NCBI GenBank assembly: GCA_944326545.1
Contig: CALVEH010000004.1
Span: 1-64,000 of the forward strand
Reading direction: 5' to 3'
DNA: 64,000 bases
Source of the DNA: Candidatus Gastranaerophilales bacterium
GTDB taxonomy: Bacteria; Cyanobacteriota; Vampirovibrionia; Gastranaerophilales; Gastranaerophilaceae
Positions 28,525 through 36,683 of this stretch are shown here, piece after piece. Within the stretch, counting starts at the first letter, position 1. Every line of letters begins with the position of its first letter. Under the pieces are notes generated by a model that made no database searches, was not told the DNA's origin, and saw nothing but the letters and a program-made list of their open reading frames with translations. Position numbers and translations under genes: made by a program.

Positions 28525-28563
28525 TGGAATATAATATAACACCATATTCCATTTTTGGAATAT
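28525..28563. promoter_or_regulatory. Operator with three TGGAATAT half-sites
   Basis: TGGAATAT at 28525, its complement at 28544 and a third at 28556; the last two form the perfect palindrome ATATTCCATTTTTGGAATAT. It lies between divergent permease and ArsR-family genes, 22 bases before the regulator ATG, so it is the likely repressor binding site for both. Confidence 0.75.
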
Positions 28564-28584
28564 AGTCAACTCCAAGGACAAACT

Positions 28585-28860
28585 ATGAATAATTTATATG
28601 AAAAAAAAGCACAAATATTTAAAGCACTGTCTAACCCTGTACGGCTTGAAATCATAGACTTTTTAACAGATGGTGAAAAATGTGTTTGTGAGATTGTTGA
28701 AAAATTAAATTATGAGCAACCTCATATTTCAAAAAGCTTGATTAAACTAAAAGAAGCAGGATTAATTGAAGACAGAAAAGACGGCCTAAATGTCTATTAT
28801 TCCCTAAAATTTTGTTGTATGAAAGAATTTTTTAATTGCTTGAACAAGATGATTAAGTAG
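28585..28860 (+). CDS. ArsR/SmtB family metal-responsive repressor
   Basis: 91 residues from ATG 28585, chosen for the AAGGA site just upstream; a 10-residue longer frame would begin inside the operator. Winged helix with KALSNPVRLEIIDFL, the metal-box-like EKCVCEIVEKL (CxC in alpha3, as in ELCVCDL sensors), recognition helix QPHISKSLIKLKEAGLI and wing DRKDGLNVYYSL, plus a CC pair near the end. Probably releases DNA on binding a thiophilic metal or metalloid. Divergent from the permease it should control. Confidence 0.87.
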   Translation: MNNLYEKKAQIFKALSNPVRLEIIDFLTDGEKCVCEIVEKLNYEQPHISKSLIKLKEAGLIEDRKDGLNVYYSLKFCCMKEFFNCLNKMIK

Positions 28861-28867
28861 TTCACAA

Positions 28868-31837
28868 CTATAGTTCATACCCTTCAATACGATTTTTAAC
28901 GTTTTTATCTCTTAGAGAGTTATCTTCTTCAGGGTTGAGGATGAACATTATTTCTTCTTCAATATTTTGAGTATCTTCTGTCTCTGGAGTGTTATTTATT
29001 TCAAGCAACTCATTTAAATAATCTTTATACAAAGCTAATATTTTATATAAAGCAGGTTTTTTATTTACGGTCAATTCCAATGGCTTGTCACTACCTGTTA
29101 TATCAAAAGACAGTTTTGAGGGAAACTTTTTAACGAGCAAAACTGATTCCATAATGTCTGCTAATTCTTCAAAATATAATGAATACAAACGTTCATTTTG
29201 GGTAGATTCAAACAATACATCAGAAAGTGCTTCTTCCATTGCCAAAGATTGCAATTTTAAAGATACAGGCATGTTTTGTTTTGGCAATATAACTATGTTT
29301 GCAATATCATCATATTTTTTTCTTTTAGTACATACTTGTTTTTCAAATTCATCGGGCTGTAAGTTTTCATATCTCAAATGTTTATTCACTTCTGCAAAAT
29401 ATTCTTTTGCAAAAACTTGAGGAACAAAACTATATTTTTGCAAGAATTTGTATTCTAAATTTTTATATTCTTTTTCTTTTTCAAAAGCATTTGGTTTATC
29501 AAGACAACAATTCATGTTTACATTCGGATGATCGCTTTCCCAAAAGATTTTAAATTTATTATAAAAAGCTTTTTTTACTTCTGGCGGATAATTGTTTTTG
29601 TCATCAAACAAAATCAATGCGCTTTTACCGAAGGTTTGTAAAAATTCTTCTAACTGTTTTGGAGTTGCTATATTTTCAAACATTGGTTTTTCTGAATGTT
29701 TAGCAAATAAATCATTTTTGACAAAAAGATTTGAACCGACACGTTCATTAACATCAGGTTGGTAAAAATAATTTTTAATAATTTTATCTATTTCAAAATC
29801 AGAAAGTGGCTGTTTGTATTCAGAATATAATTTAGACATTTTATTAACATCAATCTTCTTTTTAGTCACATTCAAATCAATATATTTCTTGGCATAGTTT
29901 GAATAAATACTAAAATCTTGACCTTTTGAATACATCAATAAAGCATTTTTAATCTCTGATGGAACTAGTTGAAATACATTCGGATTTTTGGTTAAAGAAT
30001 ACAACTCATCAGCCGCTGCTGCACACATAGGATTATTTATCCGTTGAGTTTTATCGCTACCCATGTGTGTTATTTTTTGCAATTTCAATCTTTCTTCTTC
30101 AGAAACATCATATTCAGACAATATAGCTTTTGTCCAAAGTTTCACATATTCTTTAGGAATTTCAGATAATGTTGTCTTAAAATAATCATCCAAATATTCT
30201 TGAGGCAGTTGTTTAACAATAGCAAAATGTTTGTTGTTATATGCAAACATAAACTCTTGCATATATTCCGGCATATCATTAGTTTTAGGTTCTTCTGTTA
30301 TCGATTTTAATGATTGAAGATTTTTTTCACTATCAATATCTTTTATACGCTGATATCTATCTCGATTTATTTCTTTTTTTAGTTCTTCAAATGTTCCTCG
30401 AGAAATTGCCAAATTAACTTTTTCCCAAGCAAGAATTATTTTTTTGCCAAACTCTTTTGCCTCATCTTCATGCAATGACCAAAACTCTGTCATAATTTCA
30501 GACTGATATTGGCTAAATTCTTCTGAAGAAAATAACAAATCAGCAGGTTTTGTAATCTGTTTTTGCTGCATAAAAGCAGAAAGCTCACGAATTAAATCTT
30601 TGCTATGATTCCAAGCATCAATCATGGCAAATCTCAAAGGTTCAGAACCTGATTTCATTTTTGATATGTAATCAGTTCTTTCTTCCGCTGTCATATTTGC
30701 CCAACGGGAAGATAAAATATGCATGCGTTTTAAATGCAAAGTATCTTTTTGAGCTTCCGACAGGTTTGCTTCAAACAATTTAAGATTGTTTGTTGCCCAT
30801 TTAACAAAAAGTTCATCTTGGCTTAATTTAGAAGAACCTGTTTTGATTCTTTGAGTCGGTTTTTGAGCAGAGTTAGTCTCAATTTGTTCATTATTTTTTG
30901 AAGAAGTCAACAAATCTTTCTTTTCTTGCTGTTTTTGCTCTTTCTTAAAATCTTTCAGCATATCAAGAGCAGTCATTTGGGCAGCTATCATATCCAATTT
31001 TTCATTTTGTGTATGAGAATTCCACCAAATTTCAAACTTTTCTACAGATTTTTTGGCTTTTGCAGTTCTTTCACTATCGCTTAATGATGCCCAAAAAGCT
31101 TTTTGCACTTCCGAGATATATTCTCCCACCTTGTCAGAATAGCCTTCTCTTGTATATCTTAAAGAGTTTAGGTAATTTTGATTAGGAAGCTTTATACCCA
31201 AGCCCTTGAGTGTACCGTCTTGAATATAAGCAGAATTAGGATGTTTAAATCTAAAATCAGCTTTAAAGTCCTCATCTAAATCTTTTTCTAAATCCTTATT
31301 TATTTCGTCATAGGTTTTTGCTTCAAGAAAGATTTTTTTAACAAGATAAACAGTTAAATTTTCTTTGCTTTTTAAAACACCTTGATTTGAAAGAGCAAGA
31401 AGCTCATCATTTTCTCTAACAGAAGCAAGCAAACCAATAGAAGCCTTTGTTTGCATCGGGTCTATCAGATTTTTGAATAACTCTTCGTCAGGAAAAAAAT
31501 TCTTAATATCTTGAATTGTTTTTGCATCTTTTAATAAAGAATATGCTCTTTTTTGAGCCTCAATAGGTGTTAATTTTGTTTTGTCATCCAGCGATTCAAC
31601 ATACCTTCTTACCGTAGAAGGCATTTTATTTTTGTTAAATTCGTAAAACCTATCAAGCCCCTTATCTACTCTAGAACCACCGAAAGAAACAAGATAGCCT
31701 CTCATATTAGAACCCATCACAGGCATTTTGGGTTCAGGTTTAAAAGTATTTGTAACTACAGATTTATTTGTTTTTGCTTTTTGCTCTCTGTTTTGTTTTT
31801 GAAAAGATAAAAAATTATTGATACTTCTTACATTCAT
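28868..31837 (-). CDS. Large soluble helical protein of unknown function with N-terminal SFG motif
   Basis: 989 residues, not recognised. A 60-residue basic, disordered N-terminus carries YLVSFGGSR at 49-55. The rest is charged and helical. Two or three related segments contain a Trp/acidic pattern (FWASLSDSERTAKAKKSVEKFEIWW; SSRWANMTAEERTDYISKMKS; TEFWSLHEDEAKEFGKKI). A Gln/Lys/Ser-rich linker (about 295-335) separates the first from the second. No signal peptide, membrane helix or catalytic motif. It starts 15 bases after the stop of the 345-residue gene on the same strand, so the two form an operon. Possibly an effector or scaffold; no evidence beyond architecture. Confidence 0.75.
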   Translation of the reverse strand: MNVRSINNFLSFQKQNREQKAKTNKSVVTNTFKPEPKMPVMGSNMRGYLVSFGGSRVDKGLDRFYEFNKNKMPSTVRRYVESLDDKTKLTPIEAQKRAYSLLKDAKTIQDIKNFFPDEELFKNLIDPMQTKASIGLLASVRENDELLALSNQGVLKSKENLTVYLVKKIFLEAKTYDEINKDLEKDLDEDFKADFRFKHPNSAYIQDGTLKGLGIKLPNQNYLNSLRYTREGYSDKVGEYISEVQKAFWASLSDSERTAKAKKSVEKFEIWWNSHTQNEKLDMIAAQMTALDMLKDFKKEQKQQEKKDLLTSSKNNEQIETNSAQKPTQRIKTGSSKLSQDELFVKWATNNLKLFEANLSEAQKDTLHLKRMHILSSRWANMTAEERTDYISKMKSGSEPLRFAMIDAWNHSKDLIRELSAFMQQKQITKPADLLFSSEEFSQYQSEIMTEFWSLHEDEAKEFGKKIILAWEKVNLAISRGTFEELKKEINRDRYQRIKDIDSEKNLQSLKSITEEPKTNDMPEYMQEFMFAYNNKHFAIVKQLPQEYLDDYFKTTLSEIPKEYVKLWTKAILSEYDVSEEERLKLQKITHMGSDKTQRINNPMCAAAADELYSLTKNPNVFQLVPSEIKNALLMYSKGQDFSIYSNYAKKYIDLNVTKKKIDVNKMSKLYSEYKQPLSDFEIDKIIKNYFYQPDVNERVGSNLFVKNDLFAKHSEKPMFENIATPKQLEEFLQTFGKSALILFDDKNNYPPEVKKAFYNKFKIFWESDHPNVNMNCCLDKPNAFEKEKEYKNLEYKFLQKYSFVPQVFAKEYFAEVNKHLRYENLQPDEFEKQVCTKRKKYDDIANIVILPKQNMPVSLKLQSLAMEEALSDVLFESTQNERLYSLYFEELADIMESVLLVKKFPSKLSFDITGSDKPLELTVNKKPALYKILALYKDYLNELLEINNTPETEDTQNIEEEIMFILNPEEDNSLRDKNVKNRIEGYEL

Positions 31838-31852
31838 TTTTTCAAATCCGAT

Positions 31853-32890
31853 TTAATTTTTGTTATTTAAGTACTCAACAATGGCATTTCTAAAGTTTTC
31901 GTTTTCAACATTTGCCATTTTTTGTTTTACAAGGTGATTTATAAGATTTTTACATTCTTGTTCGGGAATGTTTTTATCTATTGTAACAGTAATACAATCC
32001 CAATCACTTTTTGGGGTAGGAATCAATATAGCTGTCATATCTTTTTCTTGGTTGTTTTGTATAAACTTGTCGTGAATTACGGTAAATTTTTTGTCGTTTT
32101 TTAAATAATATCTTAAGTAATCTTTTATTTCACGAGTATTATTTTTATCTGTTTTTTGATCAATATTTACTATGTTTATATCAGACGGGCTAAGTTTTGA
32201 ATCTGTCTTGTCATTATTAACCGTTTGCGTTTTATTTGTGGCATTTGCTTGCTCTGCTTCTTTTTGTTGCAAAAATTGTGCAATGAGAGGTTTTATTTTT
32301 GGATGAGTCATAAAATCTTTTGGATCCAATGAGTTTACATAGTATCTTATATCTGCAATCGGATTTTCATTCAAAATACCAACTTTTGCCATATAGACAA
32401 CCAGCTCATCAAGAACAGGTTTTTCAATATGTCCGCTCAAGACCATCGCCATATGATCGCCACCTCTAAGCCCCGGAGTTGAAGGATTTAATGGAAATAC
32501 AATAGCTGTTGTTTCACCATTTATTTTTTCGTCGGCATTCTTGTTACGAACAATATGAGGTTTTTTAAAATTTTTATACCAGTCCAAACCATAAGCATAT
32601 TGCATTGAACAGCGATAGTCATATATCTTTCTTGTGTTGCCTTCTACTTGAGAATGACCAACACAAGTTACTTCAAAGTTAATATCTTTTTCCGTAATAT
32701 GAGGGATTTTCTTTTGCTTATTAAGCCTTTGTGCAGCCAATGCCGCAGCTTGTTCAGGAGTCAGCCCCTGAGAACTGTCAGAGTTTGAAGCACCAAAAGA
32801 AGGTTTTGACTGTGCAGATAATTTATTTATATTTTGTGATGTAATTTTTGCAACTGTGTGATAAGCAAAATTTCCATTAATTAAATTCAT
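31853..32890 (-). CDS. Unknown protein with N-terminal SFG motif, operon partner of the 989-residue protein
   Basis: 345 residues. Disordered N-terminus with KPSFGASNSDSSQG at 29-42, followed by an Ala/Gln-rich helix. Two similar alpha/beta modules follow: about 65-185, with ITEKDINFEVTCVGHSQ and AIVFPLNPSTPGLRGGDHMAMVLSGHIEKPVLDELVVYMAK; and about 240-340, with DINIVNIDQK and TAILIPTPKSDWDCITVTIDKNIPEQECKNLINHLVKQK. The repeat suggests internal duplication. AAGGA precedes the ATG. Not recognised as a known family. Confidence 0.72.
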   Translation of the reverse strand: MNLINGNFAYHTVAKITSQNINKLSAQSKPSFGASNSDSSQGLTPEQAAALAAQRLNKQKKIPHITEKDINFEVTCVGHSQVEGNTRKIYDYRCSMQYAYGLDWYKNFKKPHIVRNKNADEKINGETTAIVFPLNPSTPGLRGGDHMAMVLSGHIEKPVLDELVVYMAKVGILNENPIADIRYYVNSLDPKDFMTHPKIKPLIAQFLQQKEAEQANATNKTQTVNNDKTDSKLSPSDINIVNIDQKTDKNNTREIKDYLRYYLKNDKKFTVIHDKFIQNNQEKDMTAILIPTPKSDWDCITVTIDKNIPEQECKNLINHLVKQKMANVENENFRNAIVEYLNNKN

Positions 32891-33059
32891 CGTATAAATT
32901 TTCCTTTTTACAGATACATAAATCTGCTGAAAAAATTATATTGCCTATCTACAAGCTACAAAAATAAACATCTTTACATGATTTAATATTATTGTTGAAC
33001 GTAGCAAATTTTTAGATTTACAATATTTAAGTTACTGTCAATATTTCAGGAATCTTGTA

Positions 33060-33665
33060 ATGGAAGTTAAAAATAATAACAATCATTCATCATTTATACC
33101 AACTGCTACTGCAATTGGTGGAATAGGTGGTGCTGTATATGGTTTTAGACACCCAAGCGAAGCCTCTTGTCTAAAAATATCTAAATTATCACCAACTATT
33201 GTTGAAACAATGACAGATTACAGAGATTCTTTTAACTTAAGCACAGCAAAACAAGCAGTTGCACAAAATAAACTTAATTTGCAAGAATATTCTATGGTAA
33301 ATGATATTGTCAAAAATTTTACTAACGCATTAGAAAAAGAACAGATTGTTCAAGATATTTTAAACACCCCTATTCAAGAAAGAACACAAACTCTTAGCAA
33401 GGCAACTAAAGAAGCAAACCTTACAAGACCTAAACTTTATAAATCACTATTTAAACTAACAAACGGTTTTAAAGAAAAATTAGTTGAATTAAATATCTTT
33501 GATGCAGAAAAATTTGTACAAACGACTAAAGCCACAAAAGAAAGAACTATTGCTATGTACAAAGAACTTTCTAAAGGCGCAGCAAAAGGCTTGGCTGTAG
33601 GTATCGCAGCAGGCGTAGCCATAGGATATTTAATAAAATCAGTTTTAAAAAATAAACAAAATTAA
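33060..33665 (+). CDS. Membrane-anchored helical protein of unknown function
   Basis: 201 residues. N-terminal Gly-rich hydrophobic segment (TAIGGIGGAVYGFRHPSE, about 15-32), a long helical centre, and a C-terminal Gly/Ala membrane segment (GAAKGLAVGIAAGVAIGYLIKSVL) with basic tail. The layout matches the protein at 51999 and partly that at 22734, suggesting a family of glycine-zipper double-anchor proteins. AGGA precedes the ATG. It converges with and overlaps the helicase gene by four bases. Confidence 0.72.
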   Translation: MEVKNNNNHSSFIPTATAIGGIGGAVYGFRHPSEASCLKISKLSPTIVETMTDYRDSFNLSTAKQAVAQNKLNLQEYSMVNDIVKNFTNALEKEQIVQDILNTPIQERTQTLSKATKEANLTRPKLYKSLFKLTNGFKEKLVELNIFDAEKFVQTTKATKERTIAMYKELSKGAAKGLAVGIAAGVAIGYLIKSVLKNKQN

Positions 33666-35971
33666 TCAATATCTATAGGTGAGCGATTTATTGCATCTAT
33701 TGCTGCACGTGCATTTTGAGCAAGTTCTTCTGAAACATTTGGTATAATTGTGAGTTGCCTCAAAACGTCGATTGTACGTTTAAAACATCTTACAACATCG
33801 CCTTCACCTGAAGGAACTTGTTCAATAAGTTCTTCCCATTCACCGCCGTTTACCCAGTACTCTATTAATGGTGAATAGTAAGAATTTATATACATTTCAG
33901 TTTCTATGTCACAATCACGTTGGATTATAGTTACACGTCTTCTGATATCTTTAATTCTGTTAAGAGCTTTTCTTGTACCTTTGCTTATAGGTATTTCAGG
34001 GTATACATCAGCTCTCAAATCTTCTGTAGTAATAGCGCAAATAACAGAAGCCAGCTCATCAACTTTTAAGGTGTCTAAAACGCCGCTAAATATAATCTCT
34101 GCAAGGAACAGCTCATTTTCTGCCCTAATTGCACCAATTGTAAGTCCTTTTTCGTTAGGATAATTGTTTTCTAAATAACCCATTTTTTCAAGCGCATAAG
34201 TATGGTTTAAAAACTTTCTCCAATAGATATCTTTTTCATACTCTATTGTTTTTTCAAGTTTCATTGCACGTTTTTGAAAACGATCCAAAAGCTCTGTTTC
34301 TTTCATATGTTTGCGATAAAGTTTGCAAGTATCGCATTGATATGTTTGTACTTTATGCAAAAGTTCTTTTGTTTTTGCTTCAAAATCCTGACAATATTGA
34401 ACATTTTCAGGGTTCTTTTTATTCATCTGTTTGCGTAAAACTTTAGCGGTTTTTCTTTGTTCCACGTAAATATTGCGTAATTTGTTGTACTCGAACATAT
34501 CTTTTGAAGTACGTTTAAACGGACATTTAAAAGATTTAAAGCCTTCAATTACATTGTTTAATTCTTCCTGTTGTTTCATCAAAGGTGTAAGTCTTGTTGT
34601 AGAAGAATAGTAGCCAAAACTTTTTAAAATAAGTTCTTTAGCTTCGTCAAGCGTAAACCTTTGCAAAAGATTAACAACCATTGAATATGTCGGAGAAAAA
34701 CGACTTTCCAAAGGATTTGCATCACTTGTCACAAGTTCCGCTACTTCCTCAGGAGACTGAAAAGCTGTACCAATGATTGTTACATAACCGATTTCATCCA
34801 TACCTCGACGGCCTGCACGGCCTGACATTTGTAAAAACTCGCTTGGTGTAAGCATTCTATGACCAGAATCCGTACGTTTTGAAACTGCACTAATGACGGT
34901 AGAACGAGCAGGCATGTTTATACCTGCAGCAAGTGTTTCTGTCGCAAAAACTACTTTTATCAAACCTTTTTGGAATAATTTTTCAACAAGAACTTTCCAA
35001 GCTGGTAAAAGCCCTGCATGGTGTGAAGCTACGCCACATAGGATATATTCAAGATGCTTGTTGTTATATAAATATGGGTTTTCTGCAATATATTCATCAA
35101 CAATTTTTTTAATTTCTTTTTGTTCTTCAGGTGTTGTTAAACATAATCCTGCACATTTTTCCATTTGTTCATCACATTTTTTTCTGGAAAAAGTGAAATA
35201 AATTGCAGGCAACATATTTTTCTTGTGTAAAATTGAAACAACATCTTTAGCAACTTGACGTTGCGGCATTTTGCCGCCTCGTTTACCAAAATATTTTACT
35301 TTAGATTCAGGTTTAATTTTTTTATTAAGTCTGCCTTCCGGCGTCAACAAAGGCAAAATATCATTAGGTTTTGAAGAATCATAATAATAATATCTTAACG
35401 GTACAGGCCTAAAATCTGTATAAACAAGTTCTGTTCTTGAATGAACCGTATTAATCCAATCTGTAAGCTGTTGAGAATTTGCAACAGTAGCAGAAAGTGC
35501 AATAATTTGAACGTTTGTTGGACAATATATTATACTTTCTTCCCAAACTGTTCCTCTTTGTTCATCATTCATATAATGAACTTCGTCAAGCACTACAAAT
35601 CTAACATCTTTCAAGTTGTCTGAAACAGAACCAAAGTTTGTACCGTAAAGCATATTTCTAAAAACTTCAGTAGTCATAACGACAATCTGAGCTTCACGAT
35701 TTATAGAAGTATCGCCTGTTAACAACCCAACCTTATCTGCACCGTATTTTTCCGAAAAATCGTTGTATTTTTGGTTAGAAAGAGCTTTCAAAGGAGTTGT
35801 ATAAAAAATTCGATGATTTTCATTCAAAGCCTCGTGTATAGCCATTTGTGCAATACAGGTTTTACCTGCTCCGGTAGGCGCACATACCACTACACTTTTA
35901 CCATTGTTGATATGGAATAGTGCTTCTTCTTGAAAATCATCGAGTTTAAAATCAAATTTGTATTCAGGCAT
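33662..35971 (-). CDS. Ski2-like DEVH-box RNA helicase
   Basis: 769 residues. Motifs in order: Q-like FQEEALFHI, motif I APTGAGKT (about 31-38), Ia TTPLKALSNQK, Ib LLTGDTSINREAQIVVMTTE, motif II DEVHYMND (about 128), motif III ALSATVANS, motif V ATETLAAGINMPAR and VI QMSGRAGRRGMD. The C-terminal part contains a CPFKRTS and QCDTCKLYRKH insert and a helical DSHCT-like end. This Ski2/Mtr4 relative is typical of cyanobacteria and plant plastids (ISE2 type), where it acts in RNA processing. Supports a cyanobacterial affiliation. Exact RNA targets unknown. Confidence 0.9.
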   Translation of the reverse strand: MPEYKFDFKLDDFQEEALFHINNGKSVVVCAPTGAGKTCIAQMAIHEALNENHRIFYTTPLKALSNQKYNDFSEKYGADKVGLLTGDTSINREAQIVVMTTEVFRNMLYGTNFGSVSDNLKDVRFVVLDEVHYMNDEQRGTVWEESIIYCPTNVQIIALSATVANSQQLTDWINTVHSRTELVYTDFRPVPLRYYYYDSSKPNDILPLLTPEGRLNKKIKPESKVKYFGKRGGKMPQRQVAKDVVSILHKKNMLPAIYFTFSRKKCDEQMEKCAGLCLTTPEEQKEIKKIVDEYIAENPYLYNNKHLEYILCGVASHHAGLLPAWKVLVEKLFQKGLIKVVFATETLAAGINMPARSTVISAVSKRTDSGHRMLTPSEFLQMSGRAGRRGMDEIGYVTIIGTAFQSPEEVAELVTSDANPLESRFSPTYSMVVNLLQRFTLDEAKELILKSFGYYSSTTRLTPLMKQQEELNNVIEGFKSFKCPFKRTSKDMFEYNKLRNIYVEQRKTAKVLRKQMNKKNPENVQYCQDFEAKTKELLHKVQTYQCDTCKLYRKHMKETELLDRFQKRAMKLEKTIEYEKDIYWRKFLNHTYALEKMGYLENNYPNEKGLTIGAIRAENELFLAEIIFSGVLDTLKVDELASVICAITTEDLRADVYPEIPISKGTRKALNRIKDIRRRVTIIQRDCDIETEMYINSYYSPLIEYWVNGGEWEELIEQVPSGEGDVVRCFKRTIDVLRQLTIIPNVSEELAQNARAAIDAINRSPIDID

Positions 35972-36030
35972 TTATTTTCCAACTATTATCTGTCTATATA
36001 TATAATGCCACAAAACGTAATGTTTCAAAC

Positions 36031-36513
36031 CTACTTTTGTAATTTATTTTCTTTAGAAAGCTTATTTATAGCTTCGATTGTTTTATTAAATTCGTCGTAT
36101 TCAGCTTTACAAGATGAAGCCAATGACTTATCAATATCTTTTTGTAAGGAAACTAAGCTATCAACTGTCGAAGCCATAACAGCAGGATTACCAAGATTTT
36201 CTGCATTAGTATAAATTAATTCTACTGTTTCTCTTAAATTAGAAATAGCTTTACATTTATCAACAGAAGTATCTTGTCCTTTTACAACTGCAAGACAACT
36301 ATCTTTAACTGCAAAAATCTTAGCCATTTCTGGGCCATTCATATCATAAGAAACTTCATCAAGAATTTCATAAACAGGCATATACTTAGAATTTTCAAGA
36401 CTAATACATTCTTTTGGATTTTGTTCATGATTCCAATACAAACCTAATCCAATGACTACTATTAAAGCGATTAAAACAATTGCAATAACTGCAACACCTA
36501 TATTTTTTTTCAT
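36031..36513 (-). CDS. Membrane-anchored protein with periplasmic helical domain, unknown
   Basis: 160 residues from ATG 36513, chosen because AAGGAG is seven bases upstream. A single N-terminal hydrophobic helix (IGVAVIAIVLIALIVVIGLGLYW) after MKKN anchors it with the rest outside the cytoplasm. The domain has three to four Cys (ECISLEN, DSCLAVVKG, DKCKAISN, SSCKAEYD), probably in disulfides, and is otherwise helical. No family recognised. It is divergent from secA. Confidence 0.72.
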   Translation of the reverse strand: MKKNIGVAVIAIVLIALIVVIGLGLYWNHEQNPKECISLENSKYMPVYEILDEVSYDMNGPEMAKIFAVKDSCLAVVKGQDTSVDKCKAISNLRETVELIYTNAENLGNPAVMASTVDSLVSLQKDIDKSLASSCKAEYDEFNKTIEAINKLSKENKLQK

Positions 36514-36683
36514 ACAAAGCTCCTTCTTTCTAATAATATGCAAAATTATAAGTATTTTAATATTTGTTGTCAATTTAAAATAATCTGGTTGTATTAATCC
36601 TAAAAATTAAGTTAATTATGTTCAAAATTCCTTGTGCGTGGTAAAATTGGGTAAATATTTGAGACTTGAGGAATTTTTATATA

